From assembly GCF_009939195.1 (NCBI RefSeq), contig NZ_JAACKC010000001.1:613665-677664 (forward strand): a stretch of 64,000 nt of DNA, read 5' to 3'. The notes beneath the pieces are model-generated. The model was given only the letters and a program-made list of their open reading frames with translations, was not told the DNA's origin and ran no database searches. The position numbers and the translations under genes were made by a program. Every line of letters starts with the position of its first letter. Positions within the stretch are counted from its first letter, which is position 1. Shown in pieces: positions 9,218 to 16,238 of this stretch. Source of the stretch: Acinetobacter kanungonis. Its GTDB lineage: Bacteria; Pseudomonadota; Gammaproteobacteria; Pseudomonadales; Moraxellaceae.

Positions 9218-11518
9218 TTAGTGTTGATGTGTTGTAGTATCTTTTGGTGCATTCAAGTTCAAAGATGGCGTTTCATCAAAGAAGTTCCACGGCTTAAGCA
9301 AGACATTCACCCATTCCGTAGGCATGATTGGCCATTCTTCAGCACGAGCCACGTGAGTTGTCCCTGTGGTTAACCACACAACTAAGTCTTTGTTATCAAT
9401 TGCATCATTATTTTTAACAAACTGACCTAAACCGGTATCTTTGTCTGAACGGTTCGGGTATGCACCCTCTGGATAGAGTTCAGTCGGATTGTATTTAGTG
9501 ACCCAAATTTGCTTATCCATAAAGTTCAAACGCTTGAATAACCATTCATTTGGACTAAAATTCGCACCTTTGGCAATTGGATGTGTACCGCCTGCAAATG
9601 GAATCAATTGATACGAAACAGGATTACCGACTTTGTTTTCTTTCGAGTAATTGCTGATTAAGCGAATGGTTGATGGGTTAAATTTCTCAGCCGCATCTTG
9701 CTCAGTACGCACCACATGCTGTTCAATTTCCATCGCACTCTTACGCACGCCTTTCTTATTCACATTCACCACAGGGTTCATATGGGTTAAGGTGTTGTTC
9801 TCGCCATCCACATCTAAATCTAGACGGAAGTTATAAATGTGCTGATGGGTTGTCCCGACAATATTGTGATCCAATAAAGTGCCGTAACGCGTGTCTTCTT
9901 TTGCAGTTGCATCATGCATGGTCTTCGCTTTTACGCCTTTAACCGCTTCAATTCCTGTCGCACCTGCATTAATGCCCATAGTACCGTTGTCTGAGAAGAC
10001 CCAGTCGAACATGTAGTCATAGTTACCCACGGTACTGATCCAACGAACTACCAATTCACGACGTTCTACGCTGACATTTTCTTGTCCCATTTCCTGATGC
10101 TTAAACTCAGGTCCTGCATAACGCTCAAATACCGCAATTGCGTTTGGAATCGTTACTGGGTTACCTTGATAATCAGCAATCACAGCATCCATAAGTACCG
10201 CATTTTCTGGAACGTCTTTACCACGCTCGATAGACGAGGTTAAAGTTCCCATACCGTATTCACCAGAATCAAGGTAAGACTTGAAGTACCAACCCATGTC
10301 TGGATCACCATAAGGTACAACCATCCCACCAAGGTTGCCTTGGTACATCACCTTACGTTTTACACCTTTATCTTTAAAGGTTACTGTACCCAATTGTAAG
10401 CCCACACGTGAATCAAGCCCGACGTGGAAGCACCAGTTACCCCAGTGAATGTACTGACCCGTGATGCTGTAGTTTTTACCCTCTGGTTCCACAATATTTA
10501 GAGGCTTACGTGTTTGTGCTGTTTTATTGCGACCATCATAAGGACGAGCCGTCATTGGCACAGGCACTAAACTGCCTTCTTCAATTTTGATGATTTTCTT
10601 TTTCTCTAAATCAACAACAGCCACCAAGTTTTCGATTGGATGTGCCCAGTAGTTACCATCACCTACATCTAAGTAGCTGACAATTTTCAGTAAACTGAGT
10701 TCTTTGTTTAGACCATCTTCGCCACCGAAATAACCGACAGTAAGTGGCGTACCAATAACTTTAGTCACATCTTTAATACCGCGCTTTGCCAATGCTGCAT
10801 GGTATTCAGGGCTCTTTTGGATAATCTCTTGCACCATCATGAAGTCATCCAACAACACCATACCATGCGTTGCAGGCAAGACTTTCCAGTTGGTCACTTT
10901 TTGGCTATTCAGATCGACCACACCTTCAATGATGTTGTCATTTTGCAACAAGCTAAATTCAGCTAAACGTGGACCTTTGTATTCTGTATGGTTGAGTACG
11001 CTGTTCCAGACTGCATTTTTTTCGGGTTCTTGTAAACGAACACGGCTGAAGCGCAGTACTTTTGGAGCACGTTGGTCTGCCTGAATAATTTTAGTGACCG
11101 ACTGAATTTCGTCTGCTGTTAGGGTATTTAATGGATGCTTGACGGTTTCAACTTGGAAAGTTTGATCTAAACCAGATTGGAAAATTTCATTTGCCAAAGT
11201 TTCAGATGCCATCGCCTGACCATCTTTCACGACAATTGGTGCTGAAATTTTTAATGGTTTGCCATTCACCATAATTGTGGTTGAATTTGGTTTCGCACGG
11301 ACTAAGGTTGAGTTTTTGCTGATGGTATATACATTGGCATATTGATCTTGCTGTACCGTTGCGCCAACTGACTGCATGGCTTGTTGTAGCGGTAACATTT
11401 TCGCAGCTTCGCCATGTGCCATCGCTTGAGTCGCACATGCACCAATCGCCATTACGCCAATAACATTCGACATTTGTTTAAGGTATTTTTTCAACATGTG
11501 AGAATGTAATGTTTTCAT
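9218..11518 (-). CDS. tynA: Periplasmic copper amine oxidase (primary-amine oxidase)
   Basis: A 766-residue TPQ-containing copper amine oxidase. It oxidises primary amines (tyramine, phenylethylamine or similar) to aldehyde, ammonia and hydrogen peroxide in the periplasm. A signal peptide (about 1-34, ending ATQAMA) is followed by an N-terminal copper amine oxidase domain (about 40-120), N2/N3 domains and the catalytic domain from about 345. The cofactor motif NYDY is at 499-502, so Tyr500 should become topaquinone. HQH at 558-560 and the His of THVARAEEW (about 722) are the copper ligands. Asp369 (GLDSRVG) fits the catalytic base. Length and motifs match E. coli TynA. The LuxR-type gene upstream is a plausible regulator. 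Confidence 0.93.
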   Translation of the reverse strand: MKTLHSHMLKKYLKQMSNVIGVMAIGACATQAMAHGEAAKMLPLQQAMQSVGATVQQDQYANVYTISKNSTLVRAKPNSTTIMVNGKPLKISAPIVVKDGQAMASETLANEIFQSGLDQTFQVETVKHPLNTLTADEIQSVTKIIQADQRAPKVLRFSRVRLQEPEKNAVWNSVLNHTEYKGPRLAEFSLLQNDNIIEGVVDLNSQKVTNWKVLPATHGMVLLDDFMMVQEIIQKSPEYHAALAKRGIKDVTKVIGTPLTVGYFGGEDGLNKELSLLKIVSYLDVGDGNYWAHPIENLVAVVDLEKKKIIKIEEGSLVPVPMTARPYDGRNKTAQTRKPLNIVEPEGKNYSITGQYIHWGNWCFHVGLDSRVGLQLGTVTFKDKGVKRKVMYQGNLGGMVVPYGDPDMGWYFKSYLDSGEYGMGTLTSSIERGKDVPENAVLMDAVIADYQGNPVTIPNAIAVFERYAGPEFKHQEMGQENVSVERRELVVRWISTVGNYDYMFDWVFSDNGTMGINAGATGIEAVKGVKAKTMHDATAKEDTRYGTLLDHNIVGTTHQHIYNFRLDLDVDGENNTLTHMNPVVNVNKKGVRKSAMEIEQHVVRTEQDAAEKFNPSTIRLISNYSKENKVGNPVSYQLIPFAGGTHPIAKGANFSPNEWLFKRLNFMDKQIWVTKYNPTELYPEGAYPNRSDKDTGLGQFVKNNDAIDNKDLVVWLTTGTTHVARAEEWPIMPTEWVNVLLKPWNFFDETPSLNLNAPKDTTTHQH

Positions 11519-11580
11519 CTAGGATTTCCTTAGCCTTACAACTGTTTTTCTATGCTGAAAAATTACGCTGTTGCCTAAGT

Positions 11581-11609
11581 AAAAAAATCATCCCAAAGGA
11601 TGATTTTTT
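11581..11609 (-). terminator. Terminator between the luxR-type gene and the amine oxidase gene
   Basis: AAAAAAATCATCC (11581-11593), loop CAAA, GGATGATTTTTT (11598-11609). The stem has at least 12 bp and A/T tracts at both ends. It follows the regulator by about 30 bases, so the oxidase gene probably has its own promoter in 11519-11580. Confidence 0.8.
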
Positions 11610-11637
11610 AAATTGAAGACAAATTCGGCATTTTTCT

Positions 11638-12321
11638 TCAAAGTTGAAGACCACATAACACTCGGCTCATTAATTCCTGACGGCTTTTCACTTGAGCTTT
11701 TTGATAGATATGCTGTAAATGGGTTTTAATGGTGGAGAGTCCACAATGCATTTCATTCGCAAGTGCCTGATTATTTAAACCTTTGCATAATAAATTCAGT
11801 ACTTTAGATTCTTGGCGAGTTAAAGATTCAGTTAATCGTTCATTAAAGACACTCACCTGATGGCTCGAAAGATCATAAATTTGATTAAAACAGCAGGCAG
11901 TTAAATCGTAAAAGGATTCAATCATGCTTAATTCTTGTGCTGTAAAAGCAGCATGAGCAGAAGAACGAACCAAACTCATCCCTCGTACAGGAATACCATT
12001 CTGGCGGAAAAATAACTCGACAGTGTCTTGAATGTCCCACTTCTTTCTGAAGTCTTCGTATTCCTCGTTAGAAGTTGCTTGATGTAAAACACTTAACTTG
12101 ATGTCTGGCTGTTGATAAGCATGTCGGAAATGTACTGGGTCATAATGCTGTTTATGTCCAAGATACTCCTCGACAGCAACTTGATTCACACCTTTGAATA
12201 AATATTGACTGGCTGTTGTTTCTGAATCGATGTTAAACGCAACCAATCCTTCAAATTGGATAACTTTCTGAAGGTTGCGACTAAATTCTTCACTGAATTG
12301 ATTCCAATTTACCGCTTGCAT
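11638..12321 (-). CDS. LuxR family transcriptional regulator
   Basis: A 227-residue regulator. The C-terminal LuxR-type helix-turn-helix spans about 165-225 (LTRQESKVLNLLCKGLNNQALA then STIKTHLQHIYQKAQVKSR), with the recognition helix near 195-206. The N-terminal 160 residues form a sensor part that is neither a phosphoreceiver nor an obvious acyl-homoserine-lactone domain. Its ligand is unknown. It lies directly upstream of the amine oxidase and porin genes on the same strand, which suggests control of amine use, but no operator was identified. It is the first intact gene beyond the sucD fragment. Confidence 0.85.
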   Translation of the reverse strand: MQAVNWNQFSEEFSRNLQKVIQFEGLVAFNIDSETTASQYLFKGVNQVAVEEYLGHKQHYDPVHFRHAYQQPDIKLSVLHQATSNEEYEDFRKKWDIQDTVELFFRQNGIPVRGMSLVRSSAHAAFTAQELSMIESFYDLTACCFNQIYDLSSHQVSVFNERLTESLTRQESKVLNLLCKGLNNQALANEMHCGLSTIKTHLQHIYQKAQVKSRQELMSRVLCGLQL

Positions 12322-12390
12322 CGTATCTAAACACTGTTAACACTCATGCCCGTGCAGTGCAATTTGTATACCAAATGTAAATTCATATGT

Positions 12391-12423
12391 GAAAAAGCGT
12401 ATGTTGCTGTTGCAACATACGCT
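12391..12423 (-). terminator. Strong terminator downstream of the sucD fragment
   Basis: On the minus strand, AGCGTATGTTGC, loop AACA, GCAACATACGCT form a perfect 12-bp stem followed by TTTTTC. It sits about 25 bases after the stop codon of the sucD fragment. It differs in sequence from the terminator that follows the intact sucD. Confidence 0.8.
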
Positions 12424-12443
12424 CTATATGATGTCAATTCAGT

Positions 12444-12754
12444 AACTTAAGCTAAACCTTTCTCTTTTAATACTTGTAGCATAGTCGCACCTAACTCCGC
12501 AGGGCTATGGGTATACGCCATTCCAGCACGCTCAAAAGCTGCGAATTTTTCTTCGGCGGTACCTTTACCCCCTGAGATAATTGCACCAGCATGTCCCATA
12601 CGCTTACCTTTTGGCGCTGTTACACCCGCAATATAACCTACAACAGGTTTTGACACATTCAACTGAATATATTCAGCAGCTTCTTCTTCCGCTGTCCCAC
12701 TAATTTCACCAATCATAATGATTGCATCAGTGTCAGGATCATCGCGGAACAGTT
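12444..12754 (-). pseudogene. Orphan 3' fragment of sucD (succinyl-CoA synthetase alpha)
   Basis: These 311 bases match 20738-21048, the 3' third of the intact sucD, with no gaps and about 12 mismatches by my count (about 96% identity). They encode the last ~100 residues, including [13 protein letters not shown] with the phospho-His. Identity stops abruptly at 12754, where a broken IS5-type transposase begins, so no promoter, start codon or CoA-binding domain remains. An open frame from an internal Met (12716) would give 89 residues, but a lone C-terminal third is not expected to function. At least three residue changes (Gly to Ser, Ser to Leu, Arg to His) against the intact copy fit relaxed selection or a divergent parental allele. 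Confidence 0.88.
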
Positions 12755-13020
12755 ACCATCGATGCTTCTTGAAATAGCTTAATCTTTGAGTACTGTGGCA
12801 TGTTAATGTATCGAATATAGCTAGCATCAATAAATACCCATTCTATAGCAGCATATTTTGACAATAACTTCAATATTTTTAATAGTTTGATATCTGCAGA
12901 GCATCAGGTGAACCGTTTAAACATCATTTTGGATTTATCAAAGGATTCTAGTAAATCTCTCCAAGGACGGTCAGTTCTAATTTTATAGAGCATCGCTTCA
13001 ATATAACTTCTCATTTTATG
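12755..13020 (-). pseudogene. Decayed IS5-family transposase remnant
   Basis: Read on the minus strand, this stretch gives pieces of an IS5-type transposase: KMRSYIEAMLYKIRTDRPWRD, then FKRF, then IKLLKILKLLSKYAAIEWVF with IDASYIR. In another frame it gives [18 protein letters not shown], matching the HQHAT...KDQAISKSIGGN block of that family. At least three stop codons and one frameshift interrupt it, and both ends are missing, so it is dead. It abuts the sucD fragment at a shared AACTGTTCC. No terminal inverted repeats were seen. Confidence 0.7.
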
Positions 13021-13284
13021 TTTGAGTTAGATACCAAAATTATGGATAATCGGTTCTCAGCTTATACTGGTCTTGATCAATCTAAATTATACAAGGCATA
13101 GTAAGAGGCAGATTTGGTTTAGTGTTTAAATTTAACTTTCTCGCTTTTTTTGAAAAGTAAATGTCAACAGAACCTAATATATTTTTTCCAAAAGATTTTA
13201 TACAACTAGACACAAAAAAAATTTCACAACTAAATCTATTTTTTATTAAAGTAATTTTAATCTAACTAAATTTGTTTCAATGCT
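13021..13284. other. AT-rich region between the IS remnant and the hydrolase gene
   Basis: No gene. The half next to 13284 is extremely A/T rich and should contain the promoter of the hydrolase gene at 13285. No convincing hexamers or Shine-Dalgarno were found, so its expression level may be low. Confidence 0.35.
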
Positions 13285-14520
13285 ATGGCTTATTTTTCGA
13301 AGATTCAGATACAATACAGAAGGCTAAGTAATTTAACTGCATTGCCATTACTGATGTGCTGTATATACTCTCATGCAGAGATTCAAATTAAAAATCATCC
13401 GATTAACTCAGTGGTTGCTAAATATCAAGCACAAGATATCCCCATTTCTTCTGCCAAAAAAATCAATAATATGCGGATTATGCATATCGATTTAGATTAC
13501 GTGTACGACTCTGATATACAACAGCAGCAAAAAAATATCCAAACATTAGTTGCACGTATTCAATATCTGCAACCCAACACTATTTTTCTACAAGCTTTTG
13601 CCGATCCTGATGCCAATGGTTCAGCGGATCAAGTATATTTTGAGAATCGACACCTACCAAACCGAAACAATCTATTCCCCAAACTTGTACATGAAATACG
13701 TCAGCAAACGCAGGTAGAACAAATATATGCATGGCTTCCACTCATTGCCTGGGAGCTTCCCAAAAGCAAAATGTTGCAGTATGTCGAACATAGCCAAGGA
13801 TCTACTCAAGGCTATATCCGCCTCAGTCCCTTTGATGCTAAAAATATTAATATCGTAGCTGAGATTTTTAGTGATTTTATAAAAAACAATCCTGTTGACG
13901 GCATTTTGTATCATGATGATATTACCTTGAGTGACTACGAAGATAGCTCTGTTATAGCAAAAAAAATGTATGATACTTGGGGCTTTCAAGACCAAAATAT
14001 GCTAAGTCATGCAAACCATTCACAACAATTTAGCTTTGCCAAATATAAAACTGCTTATCTTGACCAATTTGCAGCAGGTATCAGTAACATTTTAAAAAAA
14101 CAACAACCCAATTTACTTACAGCACGAAATATGTATGCGTCTGTTGTTCTAAATTACAAAAGCGAACAGTGGTTTAGTCAGTCTCTAAGTAGTACCTTTA
14201 GGTATTATGACTACAATGCGATTATGGCAATGCCATATATGGAGGAGAGTACTAACCACCATCAGTTTTATTTGGACCTGATCATTCAAGCAAAAAAATA
14301 TGACCCAAATTTAGACCGTACAATTTTCGAACTACAAACAATCAATTGGAAGGATAATAGTAAAATTTCGAGTCAGGAAATTGCTGAAACCATGCATTTT
14401 TTAGAACAGCAAGGTGTCAAACATCTAGGCTACTATCCTGATGATTTTGTGGAACAACATCCACATGCATCGATGCTAAAGTCGGTATTTTCATCTGAGC
14501 ATTTAGATCATAAGCACTAA
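13285..14520 (+). CDS. Free-standing PgaB-type glycoside hydrolase (GH153-like), secreted
   Basis: A 411-residue secreted protein with a signal peptide (hydrophobic LTALPLLMCCIY, cleavage likely after SHA, residue 31). From about residue 62 it closely resembles the C-terminal glycoside hydrolase half of E. coli PgaB, which cleaves partly deacetylated PNAG. Shared signatures are MHIDLDYVYD (66-75), LQAFADPDANG (102-112), YAWLPLIAWEL (148-158), GILYHDD (206-212) followed by LSDYED (215-220), LLTARN (277-282), MAMPYME (314-320) and GYYPDDF near the end. The acidic HDD catalytic region is intact. No deacetylase domain is present. The gene is convergent with pgaABCD, and its last 104 bases overlap the 3' end of pgaD. 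A role in trimming PNAG is inferred. The start at 13285 has a weak ribosome-binding site. Confidence 0.82.
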   Translation: MAYFSKIQIQYRRLSNLTALPLLMCCIYSHAEIQIKNHPINSVVAKYQAQDIPISSAKKINNMRIMHIDLDYVYDSDIQQQQKNIQTLVARIQYLQPNTIFLQAFADPDANGSADQVYFENRHLPNRNNLFPKLVHEIRQQTQVEQIYAWLPLIAWELPKSKMLQYVEHSQGSTQGYIRLSPFDAKNINIVAEIFSDFIKNNPVDGILYHDDITLSDYEDSSVIAKKMYDTWGFQDQNMLSHANHSQQFSFAKYKTAYLDQFAAGISNILKKQQPNLLTARNMYASVVLNYKSEQWFSQSLSSTFRYYDYNAIMAMPYMEESTNHHQFYLDLIIQAKKYDPNLDRTIFELQTINWKDNSKISSQEIAETMHFLEQQGVKHLGYYPDDFVEQHPHASMLKSVFSSEHLDHKH

Positions 14521-14977
14521 TTTCTCCTTTTTCACCATAATATAGCGTAATGTTTTCTGCCTGTTGAAGACGCTCAATATCTACTATACTGACGGAAAAG
14601 CTACGAGCAAGATCAGATGAATTTACACTTATTGGAAATAGTCGCTTTTCTTTATTACGAAAACGATACCAGTTATAACTAGCCCAAAGAAGCAGACTTA
14701 AAATCAAGAGACTAATTAATTCAGACAAATATATTAAATTTTCAAGCTTTTGAGGTGTAATTTTAACAACCAATTGCTCATAGACGATATTACCTTTAAA
14801 CCACCAGAAAAGAAGGGTCAGTATTGGCATAAATAACCACATCCAGATAATCCAACCTAATGCCAATAAGCTATATCCTGCTGTTTTATTTCGAACATAT
14901 TCCGGTCGGTCAATATAGTCAGGAATATCCAACTGTGTTTCGTCCGTGATAACTTGAAATATTTTATTCTTTTGCAT
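14417..14977 (-). CDS. pgaD: PgaD, PNAG synthase accessory subunit
   Basis: A 186-residue inner membrane protein with two transmembrane helices (about 32-60 and 85-105). In E. coli, PgaD binds PgaC and is needed for PNAG polymerisation in response to c-di-GMP. The position after pgaC, with a 14-base overlap, and the pattern YIDRPEYVRNKTAGY before the first helix support the call. A tail of about 80 cytoplasmic residues makes it longer than E. coli PgaD. Its last ~34 codons overlap the oppositely oriented hydrolase gene. Sequence conservation in PgaD is low, so context carries much of the weight. Confidence 0.82.
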   Translation of the reverse strand: MQKNKIFQVITDETQLDIPDYIDRPEYVRNKTAGYSLLALGWIIWMWLFMPILTLLFWWFKGNIVYEQLVVKITPQKLENLIYLSELISLLILSLLLWASYNWYRFRNKEKRLFPISVNSSDLARSFSVSIVDIERLQQAENITLYYGEKGEISAYDLNAQMKIPTLASMHVDVVPQNHQDSSLDV

Positions 14978-16238
14978 CTTTTATTTCTCCCCTAAATCCC
15001 CGATCTGGGCTCACCCAACGTGCGCGTTTTTGGGTTTTCAGCAAGGTTTTAGGTACAGCGACCACTGTGGTCATCATTGTCAAAAGCCAGAAAAATAGTG
15101 GATACCAAATTACCCAAAAGTAGTTTATGAACAATCGACCTCGGTCATATCGACTATCAATCATCAAACTAACGAAAAACTGGATTAAACAAGTGAGCCC
15201 TAAGATCACTCCATACCATGTAGGTAGTAAAGATTGAATTGACCATTCCCCACGAACTGAGAAAATGAGCCCATACAGAAAAAGCAATATAATGCCAAAC
15301 ATCAAATATGCCCACAGCACACTCATCATTGACTCCATTGCTACGGGCCACATACGACGTAATCGCCATTTAAACAATTTATGGCTATAAGCCAATAAGA
15401 CTTCAATTCCTCCTTGTGCCCAACGTAGCCGCTGTTTCCATAAACCTCTAAATGTTTCAGGCATATAAATATAACCTATCGCCTTGGGTACATAATGCAA
15501 ATCCCAATGATCAAATTGCAACCGCCAAGACACATCAATATCTTCGGTAATCATATCGTCACGCCAGTACCCTATACGGTCTAATGCAGTCTTACGAAAC
15601 CCGACTAGCACACCAGATACGGTAAAAATACGACCATAAGTTCTTTGCGCACGTTTAATCAAACCAATAATCGAAGAAAACTCTCCAACCTGAATTTTAC
15701 CTAGAATACTAGAACGATTGATAATTCTCGGGTTGCCTGTAACTGCTCCTACACGTGGAAAGCGTGTTAAATGGCTCATCATCCATAACACTGCATGCGG
15801 ATGTAATAGTGCATCACCATCAATACAAACTAGATATTCATGTTGACTCACCATTGCTCCAGCTTTTAATGCATATGCTTTACCTTGATTTTCAGCGAGA
15901 TGTACTACCCGTAAACGTGGATAAACTTGTTGCAACTCATCCAAGATTTCAGCAGTTTTATCACTACTCCCATCATTGATGGCTATCACTTCAAAATCAG
16001 GATACTGTGTTTGCATCGCATATTTAATAGTGTCTCGTACTTGAATCTCCTCATTGAAACAAGGAATCAAAATACTGCATGCATTTTCACTTGGCTGAGG
16101 AATTTCATTTTGCTTATATTCACGTTTCAAATAAAACCAAATGCCACCTACAATCCATAACCAAGCCATACAAAGTGGATAGAAGAATATAAAACCAAAA
16201 AGAAAGTCTCTTAAACTTAGATGAAATAACCATTGCAT
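14964..16238 (-). CDS. pgaC: PgaC, poly-beta-1,6-N-acetylglucosamine synthase
   Basis: A 424-residue processive family-2 glycosyltransferase of the inner membrane. It polymerises UDP-GlcNAc into poly-beta-1,6-GlcNAc. Transmembrane segments lie near 12-38 at the start and at about 285-310, 335-355 and 370-395 after the catalytic domain. The catalytic domain (about 52-275) shows the processive signature: NDGSSDK (88-94), DGD (140-142), TED (231-233) and QRLRW (269-273). The start codon overlaps the pgaB stop as TAATG, and the 3' end overlaps pgaD, so translation is probably coupled along the operon. Confidence 0.95.
   Translation of the reverse strand: MQWLFHLSLRDFLFGFIFFYPLCMAWLWIVGGIWFYLKREYKQNEIPQPSENACSILIPCFNEEIQVRDTIKYAMQTQYPDFEVIAINDGSSDKTAEILDELQQVYPRLRVVHLAENQGKAYALKAGAMVSQHEYLVCIDGDALLHPHAVLWMMSHLTRFPRVGAVTGNPRIINRSSILGKIQVGEFSSIIGLIKRAQRTYGRIFTVSGVLVGFRKTALDRIGYWRDDMITEDIDVSWRLQFDHWDLHYVPKAIGYIYMPETFRGLWKQRLRWAQGGIEVLLAYSHKLFKWRLRRMWPVAMESMMSVLWAYLMFGIILLFLYGLIFSVRGEWSIQSLLPTWYGVILGLTCLIQFFVSLMIDSRYDRGRLFINYFWVIWYPLFFWLLTMMTTVVAVPKTLLKTQKRARWVSPDRGFRGEIKDAKE

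Noticed and set aside
9218..11518. Frameshift or truncation in the long amine oxidase gene
   Set aside because: The frame is continuous over 766 residues and every cofactor and copper residue is present in order.
12447..12716. 89-codon frame as a second functional SucD
   Set aside because: Only the C-terminal third, with no CoA-binding domain or promoter; abuts a transposase relic.
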